64,000 nt of DNA from Hemicordylus capensis (GCF_027244095.1 NC_069671.1:8561982-8625981), one strand, 5' to 3'; shown: positions 55,901 to 63,204, counted from the first letter of the stretch. Numbers and translations are program-made. The notes: generated from the sequence alone by a model not told the origin.

Positions 55901-58900
55901 GTTTTTAACTTTACGCCGCTTCCATTATTTTATCTGTTTTCTTGCGAGCAAACTGTACATTTGTAGGACCTCAACTTCAAACATTATTCATTTTATTGTA
56001 TGACCACCATACAACTTGAATCACAGCAAATCTCAATCTGCGAAAGAACTGCTTTTCTTGGGCATTGTGTCATTTTGGAATTATCGACTGGATTATTGAG
56101 TGTTAGAAAGCTGTTGAGAACAACAGTTGAAATGATGGTGAATTCAGAATTTCTGCTTTAAAGATACTAAAAGATTATTATTAAACATGCCCTCAAGCTC
56201 ATTCCGGTGTAAAAAGTAGTGCATTCAGCTAACTTCAGTGGCAAAATTGTGTATGCAAAATTCGGTATTTGTAGGCAACTGGGAAGTATGATATTCAGAA
56301 TTTCTTCTAAAAACTGATGATAATAAAAGATTAAAATTTTAACTGAGCATATTTCAATGTAAAAAGTAGTGCATTTCAGTTGATTTCAGTGGTAGGATTG
56401 TGTATGCAAAATTTAGTACCTGTAGGTACCTAAAGGCGCAGCGGGAAATGACTTGCCTAGCAAGCATGATGTTGCTGGTTCGAATCCCTGCTGGGATGTT
56501 TCCCAGACTATGGGAAACACCTATATTGGGCAGTAGCAATATAGGAAAATGCTGAAAGGCATCATCTCATACTGCGCAGGAGGAGGCAATGGTAAACCCC
56601 TCCTGCATTCTACCAAAGACAACCACAGAGCTCTGCGGTCGCCACGAGTCGACACCGACTCAACGGCACACTTTACTTTACTTCCATCATCTTCCAGGAC
56701 TACTCTACAGCAGCAATTTCGTCTGGAGATCAACCATCTTACATAATAGTGTAAAATGCATAATAGCTCAGGATTAACATAATAGTTCAGAATTCACATC
56801 CTGATAAACTTGAGGCAGCGCTCAGTGGGAATGCATCTAATTTGCATGCAGAACGTGAAGGTCACAGGTTCAGTCCCTGGCAGCATCTCCAGGTAGGCCT
56901 GGGACCAGCGTCCCCTCTCACAGGGATTCCCAGATGGTGTTGACGACAACTCCCAGAATCCCCAAGCAAAAGCCATTGTAGCTGGGGATGCTGGGAGCTG
57001 TAGTCAACAACATCTGGGAATCCCTGTTAGAGGGGACTCTGGCTGGGAGAGACGCCTGCCGGAAACCTTGGAGTGCAGATGACACTGAGCAAGAGTCTGA
57101 ATCTGTATAAGGCTACCTTCCTGTATGGATTCCTCAAAACATACAAGAGAGACTCTCACAACTTACTTTCAAAAGCTCCTGTGGGAAATTGAAGCTCCAT
57201 TCAGCTTTAACCAGAGGATGTTTAGCTTCCAGTTCAACAAATTTCATCAGGGTACAAAAGGCAGACTCCTTTAATCGTATAAATAATGAAGATACAGAGA
57301 GAATTATAAATGTAAAGAGCCGTTGAGAAATATTGTGTGTATATCTCTCTCACACACACACACACACACTCTTCCACCTAATGGCGCAGCGGGGAAATGA
57401 CTTGGCTAGCAAGCCAGAGGTTGCCGGTTCAAATCCCTGCTGGTGTGTTTCCCAGACTATGGGAAACACTTATACCAGGCAGCAAATGATACAGGAAGAT
57501 GATGAAAGGCATCATCTCATACTGCGTGGGAGGAGGCAATGATCAACCCCTCCTGTATTCTACTGAAGACAACCACCGGGCTCACTTTGACTTGAAAAGA
57601 CTGGTGGCCCATCAGCTCTCCCAGACAGTTGAGGCAACTGTTGTAACGATGCCGCATCCATATCTTGTATTTGTCTTCTGCACTGTGGTTCTCTAAAAGA
57701 TAAAAAGATCAAAGCGTGTCACGCAAAACTAGGGGGGGGACTGGTTAAAAGGGCCGATGAGTTAATTCCAGGGGTTCCCAAATTCTGGCCCCCAGATCTG
57801 GTTGGACTACAACTCCCATCATCCCCCACCCCAGTGGCCACTGCAGCAGGGGATGATGGGAGTTGTAGTCCAACCAGATCTGGGGGGCCACGTTTGAGAA
57901 CTTTTGGAGTTCCGCCTTGTTTACTGTAGAAATATGCAATTGTCTCTGAATATGGATAACACTGATCAACAGATATGACGATGAATATTTATATGCCGCT
58001 TTTCAACAAAAGTTCCCCAAGCGGTTTACAATCAAGAGTTTGCTCTATAGCTTTTGTTTTATTTTTCCAACTCCAGGGTCAATTGGACCAAAAATAAGTC
58101 TTCTTCCTGAACTATAAAAGCTATAGAAGTTATAAATAAAAAAATTAAGTCAAAGCTAAACCAGCCACATAAATATAATATTTATAAATAAAAAAATTAA
58201 GACAAAGCTAAACCAGCCACATTTCAAGATCCTGATTTATAGGCTTAGAATAAACCAGAATTTCCTAAATGTGGACAACCCGTGGGAAAGTGTGGTTTAG
58301 TCAGGAGTGAAACAGAAACCACACCTCATCCACTTTGGATGCAGAAGGTCCCAGGTTCAAATCCCCAACACCTCCAGGTATAACTGGGAGAGACTCCTAC
58401 CTGGAACCTTGGAGAAGTTGCTGCCAGTCAGGATAGACAACCCTGAGCTAGACAGACCAAGGGTCTGACTCAGTAGGTAGCAGCTTTCTATGTTCCCTCA
58501 ACTCCTCAAAGCTTCTCATACATCTAATGTCTGGATTTCTCATCTCAAAAACAAAAACATCTCCGACTAGCTCCCCTGCAGAGATGCCCACACTCACCTT
58601 GCTGGAATTCCTCTTCAGGAGGCAACTTCCCCACAAACAGCTCTCCCCTCTCTAGAAAGGCCCCGAAGAGACGGCTGCAAGTGCGAATGGCGCTGAGGAC
58701 CACCTCCTTCTCCTCGGCCTGCAGGAGCAAGGAATTTGGGGAGGGGCAGCAAAAGAGAGCTAGAACAACACATAGTATAAAGCCAGGGTTCCCAACCTGT
58801 GGTCTTCCAGATGCTGCTGAACTACTACTCCCATCATCCCCAGGCACTGTGGCTGGGGGTGATGGGAGTTGTAGTTCAGCAGCATCTGGAGGATTGTGTG

Positions 58901-61437
58901 TTTATACCCTCAGGTTTGCTTTTATTTGATCGGGATTGTGTATTTGATCAGCAATCGCAATAAACTGAACATCTGGAGGACCACCAGAATAAAGCATCTG
59001 GTATGTAACTGGGAGTCACCTTAAGTGGCGCAGCGGGGAAATGCTTGGCTAACAAGCAGAAGGATGCCAGTTCAAATCCCCACTGGTACTATATCGGCAG
59101 CAGCGATATAGGAAGATGCTGAAAGGCATCATCTCATCCTGCGCGGGAGGAGGCAATGGGAAACCCCTCCTGTATTCTACCAAAACCGCCCAGAGACACA
59201 GGTTTTGGGTGGTATAGAAATGTAATAAATAAGTAAGTAAGTAAGTAATAATAATAATAATAATAATAATAGAAAAGAAAAAGAAAACCACAGGGCTCTG
59301 TGGGCGCCAGGAGTCGAAATCAACTTGATGGCACACACTTTATGTAACTGGGAAAGGCCTATAAAGTGCTAAATATTCTGTAGCATAGACACTCTCAGCT
59401 GGAAAGCAGAATATTAGCGGCCCAAATTATACGAGAAGGCAAGAGATCCTGACACCCTATTCCCACATTGCATTCAGCCATGATCATCCCGGGGTTCCCG
59501 CCAGCATGGACTCCGTGGAACAGGGTCCATTTCTCATGTTGAAATGCATGGCTGCCAGTGGGGCATGGGTAGAGACCCTCGCTCCCCCATCCCTGGGTTT
59601 CCTGAAGATTTCATGAGACGAGAACTCCTCTGTACAGTCCAGAAGATCTCCAAGATTCCAGCCAACTCAAAAACCCTATGTGTGGTTCACATGTGGATAT
59701 ACAGCTGCAGTTGCTTGGTCTTTGCAAATGCACTCTGTACATGTTCAGGGAATCCTCCCTGCCACTAACCACACTCTGCATTTTTTTAGATTACACACAT
59801 GGGTTTTCACATTATACAACCATTATTCTCAGTTTTTTAAGATCTCAAAATTATAAGATTTTATTGTATGTATTAACCCATTGTACTAGGAATTCTATGA
59901 GCTGTCTATTTTATTATGTGTCTGTCTTCTTGTTTTATATATTTTTTGTTTTTGTGCCAGCTGATGACTGTAATAAAACTAATCTAAGTCACATTATTCA
60001 GCTAAAATGGGATTACTTTTAGAAATGGGCCGTACAATCCTAAGCATCTTTACTCAGAAGCAAGTCACCCCAAGTTCCCAAGGGCTTCGTCCCTAGCAAG
60101 TGCGTGAGGACTGCAGCCTTCATGAGATAGTTTTGCTACACCAGAGTTAAGAGGTATGGATCCATAAAAATATCAAGATACCAGAATATCAAAAATATCA
60201 CTGACATATCAAGAACTAGAAAAGAGATTGGGGGGGGGGGGCGCTACACAGTACAAAGATGATCCAACATGTCAATATTTTCATCCAAATATTCTGGTGG
60301 AAGCAACTATTCCAATACATAAGAAACCACTCCTGCTTTTCAGAATCATGTCTAATTTTACTCATTTCTTTCCAACCTTTCCTAGCTGACAGCAGATGCA
60401 CAATTTAATCACAGGCCATGTCTTTACCTCTGCTACGTGAGCAAAGAAGCATCCTTTAACCTTTATATTCCGCAGGAGAAGAGCAACGGTCCCTACTCCG
60501 CACAGCACAAAATCCTTCCCAGTGACTGGGGGCTGGGGTTTTCCTTGCGTGTGCGCGCACATGTATTTGACTGGGAGCCCCTTTGGGGCAGGGAACTCTC
60601 TTCTTCATTTTGTTATATAATCTACTTGTATTTATTTAACATATTTTTATACCGCCCAAAACTTGAGTCTCTGGGAAAGAAATATATGTTGGGTGGGGGG
60701 AATAAAACAATAAAGAACCAACAAGGCTTTAACCAGCCTTCCGTAGACATTCTGAAAGGATGCGTCAGAGTTTGAGGTTGCCTAGAAATAGCAAGTGCAC
60801 TCTGTGCATGCTTAGAGGTACCCTTTTTCCCATCACTTTGCACACTCTTGGCCTTCCAGGAGGCCCAGGGGGCGGGAGCCTACCTGGAAGGAAGCCCACC
60901 ACCTCACCAGTGCTCCCTCTAGCAGGGATTCCCAGATGTCGACTACAACTCCCCCAACTGCAAGGGCTTTTGCTTGGGCATTCTGGGACTTGTAGTCCAC
61001 AACATCTGGGACTCTCTGTTAGAAGGGAGCAATGCACCTAACCACGACTAAGAAGAGATACCAGAACTCGGGCATGCCCTAGACCTCACACCGCCGGGGC
61101 CCAGAAGCTTTGGCACTCTGCACATGCTCCAGCCTCCCTCGGCCTCCTGGCGTCCCAAAGCCGCCTGGGGCTCAGTCCGGGCTTACAAGAAGCGATCTGG
61201 GAGGGGTCTGCTTAACCAGATCTTGTCGGGAGGGAACCGGGGAAGGGGGTGGAGGAAGCTATGGGGGAGCAAATGCACTCTGCACATGCTCCTGCTGCCG
61301 CCGCTTCCCACCTGCAGCAACTCCAGGACCTCGAAGACGCGGTTGGCGCTGCTCCGGCTGCCCAGAAGCGCCTCCAGGCAGGCGGCCAGCGCGGCTTCGG
61401 CTCCAGCAGTCCCTGCCGCCGCTGCCGCCGCCGCCAT
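46861..61437 (-). CDS. NOC4L: Nucleolar complex protein 4 homologue (NOC4L), 15 coding exons, complete
   Basis: NOC4L partners NOP14 in the nucleolar small-subunit processome and is needed for 18S rRNA and 40S subunit maturation (family knowledge). I found 15 exons on the minus strand, all with GT/AG borders and matching phases, adding up to 517 residues. Recognisable stretches in order: VLSAIRTCSRLFGAFLERGE (residues 49-68), KYKIWMRHRYNSC (90-102), EEDSSLLVSRCQEYLEYDDV (162-181), PTLMIDFLTVAYDV (288-301), DPSIFHVKYRARFF (336-349), FVKRLARLALTAPPEALLMV (369-388), HYHPEVAKAAAVIN (446-459) and PLEFQQVRGLFG (494-505). The CBF/Mak21 domain covers roughly the second half. A hydrophobic stretch (302-318) occupies the place where the human protein has a predicted membrane segment. 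No internal stop or frame break is seen. The start Met is chosen because it aligns with the human N-terminus and sits in a strong GCCATGG context, although the frame stays open 40 codons upstream. Introns are rich in SINEs. Confidence 0.97.
47078..47252 (-). mobile_element. tRNA-Ala-head SINE, reversed, in NOC4L intron 14
   Basis: GAGTCAGACCATCGGTCCAA through CTGCATGCAAAGGAAATGCT. The reversed head with GGGATTGAACCTGGGACC is complete. Confidence 0.85.
47270..47430 (+). mobile_element. tRNA-derived SINE with LINE-like tail
   Basis: GATGGTGTAGTGGTTAGAGT head, GGTTCAAATCCCTGC box B, and a body to CGAGGGGAATAAAAGC. Lies in NOC4L intron 14. Confidence 0.8.
47553..47864 (-). mobile_element. 5S-head SINE, reversed
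   Basis: ACATAGGAAGTTGCCTTCTA through CACAAGACCAGCTCTCCTCC. Near full length, in NOC4L intron 14. Confidence 0.88.
48165..48285 (-). mobile_element. MIR-like SINE core, reversed
   Basis: GGAGGCTGGGGAAACTGGTT, GAGGTCACCCGG and CAGGATTTGAACCCAGGTCC follow the order of a reversed MIR/tRNA-core SINE. It is old and diverged. In NOC4L intron 14. Confidence 0.6.
48370..48673 (+). mobile_element. 5S-head SINE
   Basis: AAGAGCTGGTCTTGTGGTAG head, GCTAAGCAGGGTCCACCATG control region, and tail ATATGGCAGCTGCCTATG. It ends about 100 bases from NOC4L exon 14. Confidence 0.9.
48777..48890 (-). CDS. NOC4L: NOC4L coding exon 14
   Basis: Residues 442-479, TLQNHYHPEVAKAAAVIN through ELTAYE. Acceptor GTGCCTCAG, donor GAG/GTAACA. 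Very close to human LQRHYHPEVSKAASVIN..LLELTAYE. Confidence 0.97.
48930..49048. mobile_element. Foldback hAT MITE in NOC4L intron 13
   Basis: GCGGCTCACAAACTGGGGTC and its inverse, ending GACCCCCAGTTTAAGAGCCC, flank the paired GGACTACAACTCCCATC and GATGGGAGTTGTAGTC. Confidence 0.85.
49590..49672 (-). CDS. NOC4L: NOC4L coding exon 13
   Basis: With one base from exon 12 it encodes residues 414-441: DMSEDPYVMAAEEPSESRAL, then ESSLWEIK. This is the acidic linker of the family (human DADPYDPGEEDPAQSRALESSLWELQ, recalled). Acceptor CTCTGTAG, donor AAG/GTACGT. Confidence 0.95.
49735..50290 (+). repeat. NOC4L: Minisatellite in NOC4L intron 12
   Basis: About 25-30-bp units built on CATGGAAGCACACAGCA and CATCATCTCAGCACATG words. 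A higher-order block starting CATGGAAGCACACAGCAAAG occurs at 49,864 and 49,986, an offset of 122. It fills most of the 791-bp intron between exons 12 and 13 and should be length-polymorphic. The open frames through it are not genes. Confidence 0.9.
50464..50627 (-). CDS. NOC4L: NOC4L coding exon 12
   Basis: Residues 359-413, SHLPAYLVAAFVKRLARLAL through LIHRPGGPE, the most conserved block of the protein. Acceptor CCCGCTAG, donor GAAG/GTGAGA. Confidence 0.98.
50852..50962 (-). CDS. NOC4L: NOC4L coding exon 11
   Basis: Residues 322-358, LEYPGFYKKLYSLLDPSIFH and VKYRARFFRLLDLFLSS. Acceptor CTGTGTAG, donor TCGTC/GTAAGT. Both borders interrupt codons at phase 2. Confidence 0.97.
51100..51350. repeat. 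ATT-rich low-complexity and interspersed repeat remnant
   Basis: (ATT)n-like stretches flank a phrase with GTCAGACAGGTGTTATTGAC and TAGGCTGTTCCCAGTAAAG, which looks like the 3' end of an older retroelement. The family is uncertain. In NOC4L intron 10. Confidence 0.4.
51594..51654 (-). CDS. NOC4L: NOC4L coding exon 10
   Basis: Residues 302-321, GGAISLLALNGLFILILHHN, strongly hydrophobic. Human reads FILIHKHN at the end; here LHHN. Acceptor TTACAG, donor AATTT/GTAAGT. Confidence 0.95.
51823..52351. mobile_element. Dyad-rich element with GTGCAC termini (variant 3), internally duplicated
   Basis: It begins GGGAATGTGCACGAACC and ends GGTTCGTGCACATCCCT, flanked by AAATGCCACT and AAATGCCGCT. GAACCGGTTCGG dyads fill the core. 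The right part is duplicated at an offset of 108-112 bp (GAACCGGTTCGGA at 52,167 and 52,275), and the duplication extends into the flank. In NOC4L intron 9. Confidence 0.8.
52489..52600 (-). CDS. NOC4L: NOC4L coding exon 9
   Basis: Residues 265-301, LPGSLYKKVLVILHDSILPH, then MNEPTLMIDFLTVAYDV. Acceptor TTTACCTAG, donor GTAG/GTGGGT. Confidence 0.97.
52672..52936 (-). mobile_element. Two tRNA-Ala-head SINE pieces, reversed, in tandem
   Basis: The first copy (52,672-52,825) runs from ATAGGAAGCTGCCGCCAACT to a worn head. A second, 5'-half copy (52,840-52,936) has CTGAACCTGGGACATCCC and GCAGATGCTCTACCACTGAG, a well-preserved reversed tRNA head. NOC4L intron 8. Confidence 0.8.
53026..53185 (-). 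mobile_element. tRNA-Ala-head SINE, reversed, diverged
   Basis: GAAGCTGCCAAACTGAGCCA through GGGATTGATCCTGGGAGTTC. It ends about 20 bases from the exon 8 donor. Confidence 0.75.
53206..53256 (-). CDS. NOC4L: NOC4L coding exon 8
   Basis: Residues 248-264, EHKRAFERMWLGFLKHK, matching human EHRRVFQAMWLSFLKHK. Acceptor GCTTTCAG, donor AAG/GTGAGT. Confidence 0.97.
53643..53697. repeat. (CAAA)n microsatellite
   Basis: About 13 copies of CAAA in NOC4L intron 7. Confidence 0.97.
54075..54109 (-). CDS. NOC4L: NOC4L coding exon 7 (35 nt)
   Basis: A microexon-sized block encoding, with one base of exon 6, ANQEEWKVSKLK (residues 236-247). Acceptor CTTGACAG, donor AAG/GTATGT. Too short to stand out as an open frame. 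Confidence 0.93.
54174..54888 (-). mobile_element. Cluster of three 5S-head SINEs, reversed
   Basis: Full copy 54,174-54,476, 3'-body/partial copy 54,477-54,600, and a further copy 54,610-54,888, all on the minus strand. Repeated heads ACCACAAGACCAGCTCTCC and CCACAACACCAGCTCTCC mark the boundaries. This looks like repeated insertion or unequal exchange in NOC4L intron 6. Confidence 0.82.
54990..55089 (-). CDS. NOC4L: NOC4L coding exon 6
   Basis: Residues 203-235, VPLPVYQRNVFTLISSIVMP and SEESEIKNFLVKQ. Acceptor GTTTCCAG, donor CAAG/GTGAGC. Confidence 0.96.
55140..55290 (+). mobile_element. CR1/L2-type LINE 3' tail, truncated
   Basis: TCCAGTGGCTGTCGCTGGTG, then AGATTGGGAGCTCTTTGC and TATTTATATGTATGTAAACC. 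In NOC4L intron 5. Confidence 0.7.
55345..55528 (-). mobile_element. 5S-head SINE, reversed, 3' truncated
   Basis: GATTTCTGGAGATGCCAGGG through GTTACCACAAGACCAGAG. It stops about 50 bases from exon 5. Confidence 0.82.
55579..55728 (-). CDS. NOC4L: NOC4L coding exon 5
   Basis: Residues 153-202, LVVKSLLPTEEDSSLLVSRC through NVMQKTKE. Acceptor TCTGCTAG, donor GAG/GTACCA. Confidence 0.96.
55729..56429. other. NOC4L intron 4, unassigned part
   Basis: AT-rich. A phrase around AAAAAGTAGTGCATT(C)AG occurs near 56,212 and 56,360, giving a roughly 145-bp diverged duplication (56,195-56,420). Nothing else is recognised. Confidence 0.5.
56430..56690 (+). mobile_element. Sauria SINE, full length
   Basis: GGCGCAGCGGGAAATGACTT head, GGTTCGAATCCCTGC box B, and tail CGACTCAACGGCACACTTT. 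NOC4L intron 4. Confidence 0.92.
56806..57118 (+). mobile_element. tRNA-Ala-head SINE, split by a MITE
   Basis: Head CTTGAGGCAGCGCTCAGTGG with TTTGCATGCAGAACG. It is interrupted at 56,905 and resumes at 57,043 (CTGGGAGAGACGCCTGCC), ending GTATAAGGCTACCTTCCTG. Confidence 0.85.
56905..57042. mobile_element. Foldback MITE (CCAG..GGATTCCCAGATG family)
   Basis: Inverted ends CCAGCGTCCCCTCTCACAGG and, reversed, CCAGAGTCCCCTCTAACAGG; the core pairs GACAACTCCCAGAATCCCC with its inverse. CTGGGA flanks both sides. A relative lies at 60,915-61,035. Confidence 0.87.
57167..57268 (-). CDS. NOC4L: NOC4L coding exon 4
   Basis: Residues 119-152, ESAFCTLMKFVELEAKHPLV, then KAEWSFNFPQELLK. Acceptor GATTAAAG, donor AAA/GTAAGT. 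Confidence 0.95.
57376..57585 (+). mobile_element. Sauria SINE ending at the NOC4L exon 3 donor
   Basis: CACCTAATGGCGCAGCGGGG head, GGTTCAAATCCCTGC box B. The body proceeds to GACAACCACCGGGCTC and stops; the next bases are the reversed splice donor and exon 3. The RTE-like tail is missing. Confidence 0.9.
57586..57692 (-). CDS. NOC4L: NOC4L coding exon 3
   Basis: Residues 83-118, ENHSAEDKYKIWMRHRYNSC, then LNCLGELMGHQSFQVK. Acceptor TCTTTTAG (AG at 57,693-57,694), donor AAA/GTGAGC. A SINE abuts the donor. Confidence 0.96.
57769..57905. mobile_element. Foldback hAT MITE, near-perfect palindrome
   Basis: CAGGGGTTCCCAAATTCTGG and its inverse enclose paired GGTTGGACTACAACTCCC and GGGAGTTGTAGTCCAACC. 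In NOC4L intron 2. Confidence 0.88.
57975..58050 (-). mobile_element. LINE 3' tail scrap
   Basis: ATATTTATATGCCGCTTTTC through CCAAGCGGTTTACAATC is a reversed CR1/L2-like terminus. Confidence 0.65.
58135..58232. repeat. Tandem duplication of about 58 bp
   Basis: ATAAATAAAAAAATTAAG(T/A)C, then AAAGCTAAACCAGCCACAT, occurs twice in a row, near 58,133 and 58,187. Confidence 0.88.
58331..58497 (+). mobile_element. tRNA-Ala-head SINE, 5' truncated
   Basis: ACTTTGGATGCAGAAGGTCC, then AGGTTCAAATCCCCAACACC, and body to GTAGCAGCTTTCTATGTTCC. Confidence 0.83.
58598..58718 (-). CDS. NOC4L: NOC4L coding exon 2
   Basis: Residues 43-82, AEEKEVVLSAIRTCSRLFGA, then FLERGELFVGKLPPEEEFQQ. Acceptor GCTCCTGCAG, donor CAAG/GTGAGT. 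Nearly identical to human AVRTCSRLFGALLERGELFVGQLP. Confidence 0.98.
58786..58892. mobile_element. Foldback hAT MITE
   Basis: CAGGGTTCCCAACCTGTGGT start, with GCTGAACTACTACTCCCATC and its inverse GATGGGAGTTGTAGTTCAGC. Close to exon 2. Confidence 0.82.
59024..59340 (+). mobile_element. Sauria SINE split by a LINE tail
   Basis: The head AAGTGGCGCAGCGGGGAAAT starts at 59,024. The body runs to TTCTACCAAA (59,184) and resumes at GAAAACCACAGGGCTCTGTG near 59,283, ending GATGGCACACACTTT. Confidence 0.88.
59185..59282 (+). mobile_element. Ultra-short LINE tail insertion
   Basis: ACCGCCCAGAGACACAGGTT, then GGTGGTATAGAAATGTAATA and (TAAG)n(TAA)n. Only the last 45 bp or so of a CR1/L2-type LINE plus its microsatellite tail. 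Confidence 0.85.
59341..60609. other. NOC4L intron 1, mostly unassigned
   Basis: No recognised repeat over most of this stretch. A poly-G run lies at 60,231-60,240. No alternative exon is evident. Confidence 0.4.
60610..60690 (-). mobile_element. LINE 3' tail scrap
   Basis: TTTATACCGCCCAAAACTTG is the reversed terminus also seen (forward) at 59,185. Confidence 0.7.
60915..61035. mobile_element. Foldback MITE (GGATTCCCAGATG family)
   Basis: TCCCTCTAGCAGGGATTCCC and inverse, ending ATCTGGGACTCTCTGTTAG. The core pairs GACTACAACTCCCCCA with TGGGACTTGTAGTC. Confidence 0.85.
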
Positions 61438-61600
61438 GGCTGATCTCGACCCCGCGTGCTCGGAAGGAAACCCGGCCGGGCTCCTCCCTCGGCCCCGCCC
61501 GCCATCGCTCCCCTTGGAGCGGCTCCTCCTCCTCCTCTCGAGTTGCAATCCTAGCAATTGAGCTGCAAAAAGACTCCCTGCAATTTATTTTATTTATTTA
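61300..61600 (-). promoter_or_regulatory. NOC4L: CpG-rich promoter region of NOC4L
   Basis: Dense CpG from about 61,290 to 61,560 spans exon 1 and its upstream side (GGCCCCGCCCGCCATCGC at 61,490-61,507 includes a GC box). No TATA box is seen. This is typical of a housekeeping vertebrate promoter. The transcription start cannot be fixed from sequence. Confidence 0.75.
61312..61437 (-). CDS. NOC4L: NOC4L coding exon 1
   Basis: Residues 1-42: an alanine-rich start MAAAAAAAGTAGAEAALAAC, then LEALLGSRSSANRVFEVLEL and LQ, aligning with human LEAVLASRSEANAVFDILAVLQ. ATG lies in GCCATGG. Donor CAG/GTGGGA. Confidence 0.95.
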
Positions 61601-61742
61601 TTGAGATGCATCCAAGTAGCAGAAACCCAACTTCCGCGGTGCCAGGCAGCCCACAGACGGAACGATCCTCTTCTCTCTCGAGTACTGCTATTCTCCGCGT
61701 TGAGGGTTTTAAGGCTGCAAGCCTAGGCACGTCGGAGCGGCC

Positions 61743-61875
61743 TCCTACCGGAGTCAGAACATTGGTCCATCTAGCAGTTGTCTGGCACGGGCTGGCAGCG
61801 GCTTCTCCCAGTCTTTCAGGCAGGAGTCGTCCGCAGCCCTACCTACTTGGAGAGGCTGCCAGAGACAGAACCTTG
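61743..61875 (-). mobile_element. SINE 3' body, reversed
   Basis: CTACCGGAGTCAGAACATTG through GAGGCTGCCAGAGACAGAAC. It lies about 300 bases upstream of NOC4L exon 1 and joins head-on to the SINE at 61,876. Confidence 0.75.
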
Positions 61876-62048
61876 TGGGAGCAAGCAGGGGTGGTCCCCT
61901 TTGCTAAGCAGGGTCTGCCCTGGTTTGCAGTTGAATGGGAGAGTAGAAGTGTGAGCTATTTGTAAGATATTCCCCTCAGAGGAGGGAGCCGCTCTGGGAA
62001 GAGCAGAAGGGTCCAAGTTCCATCCCTGGCAGCATCTCCAAGATAGGA

Positions 62049-62122
62049 CAAGATTTTTTTTTTTAATAGGACAAGATTTTTTTTATTTTAACAAACTACC
62101 AAAGCATACAGTAAGTTGCCAA
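62049..62122. mobile_element. Short T-rich insertion with 10-bp target duplication
   Basis: CCAAGATAGG at 62,039-62,048 recurs at about 62,119-62,128. Between them is a T-rich segment with an internal repeat of ATAGGACAAGATTTTTTTT. The duplication implies a retro-insertion; the source is unknown. Confidence 0.65.
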
Positions 62123-62184
62123 GATAGGGCTGAGAGAGACTCCTGCCTGCAACCTTGGAGAAGCCGCTGCCATTCTGTGTAGAC

Positions 62185-62322
62185 CAGGGATTCTCAACGT
62201 GTGGGTCCCCAGATGTAATTGGACTTCAACTCCCATAATTCCCAACCAAAGGCCACTGGGGCTGGGGATTAGGGGAGCTGAAGTCCAATAACATCTGGGG
62301 ACCCACACATTGAGAAACCCTG
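62185..62322. mobile_element. Foldback hAT MITE, 138 bp, perfect 8-bp target duplication
   Basis: GTGTAGAC lies at 62,177-62,184 and 62,323-62,330. The termini CAGGGATTCTCAACGTGTGG and, reversed, CAGGGTTTCTCAATGTGTGG are inverted, and the halves pair (GGACTTCAACTCCCATAA). This copy fixes the family as hAT. Confidence 0.95.
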
Positions 62323-62387
62323 GTGTAGACAATACAGAGCTAAATGGACCAATGGTCCAACTTGGTATAAGGCAGCTTCCTATGTTC

Positions 62388-62680
62388 CACCTCAAATGTC
62401 CATGCACCCGCCATCTTGAATTGGGTTGGGTGACATCACTATGCCGTTGAGATATCCCTCTGTGTAACTCACTACAACTGTACCAAATTTGGTTCAAATT
62501 GGTTAGGTGGTCTACAAGTTAGCCCACTTGCACCTCAAAACGTTCATGCATCTGCCATCTTGAATCAGGACGGATGACATCAGCACCAACTACGCCATTG
62601 AGGCGTTGTCCCTACAACTGTACCCAATTTGGTTCGTTATACTCCAGGCATGGCAAAGTTGATGGGACACGCACATACAG
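62388..62680. repeat. Diverged 143-bp tandem duplication
   Basis: CACCTCAAATGTCCATGCAC (62,388) and CACCTCAAAACGTTCATGCA (62,531) start two units that both contain GCCATCTTGAAT, then GGATGACATCA or GGGTGACATCA and ACAACTGTACC(A/C)AATTTGG. The family is unknown to me. Confidence 0.8.
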
Positions 62681-63204
62681 CCAGGTGATCTCATCAGCTC
62701 TCTTTCCTTTAGGAAAGTAGGCTAATAATCTTAGAATCTGGCACAGCCATCTTTTTAAGGTGCCACAAATGCAGCATTATCAGACGCAACCCTAGGAACG
62801 GCCATCTTCCTATCTCCTGCCAATGCCTTATCCAGACAGGAAATGTGGAGTGTGTGATTCCGTTTCAACTATTCAAGAGGAAGTACCAGAACCTGTGTGA
62901 TGCTGACAGAGACCAACAGGCACACCTCTAACTAGGAACATAGCAATTTGTAATACGGATCTGCTTGTATCTATAATAGTTGAGAGCAGCATGTTGGCAC
63001 AATACTTATTTTGCTGGCCCAAGGCCGTAAATAAAACCTGATCTGATCTTGACAGAATGCTCAAGGCACAAGTTTTTAGAGCTTGCTTTAAAAGGAAACG
63101 AGGTTGCCTGCGAACATTCCTGATTCAGAAATCGGTGCAGGCGGGCTGCAGAATTCTCTTGCGTAGACCGGATTCTGAACCATAATCACACCGTGACTGG
63201 AAGA
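62681..63204. other. Intergenic stretch between NOC4L and the next gene end
   Basis: No repeat or exon is recognised. If the AATAAA at 63,222 is used, transcription of the neighbouring gene ends near 63,205. Confidence 0.4.

Larger units (their letters stand above)
61876..62390 (+). mobile_element. 5S-head SINE with two internal insertions
   Basis: GTGGGAGCAAGCAGGGGTGG head, GCTAAGCAGGGTCTGCCC control region. The body is broken at 62,048 by a T-rich insert (flanked by CCAAGATAGG on both sides) and at 62,185 by a MITE, then ends AAGGCAGCTTCCTATGTTCC at about 62,388. Confidence 0.87.

Noticed and set aside
61110-61604. Plus-strand 164- and 145-codon frames at the CpG-rich region, considered as a DDX51 first exon
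   Set aside because: They are antisense to NOC4L exon 1 and show no DDX51-like sequence; long frames are common in GC-rich DNA.
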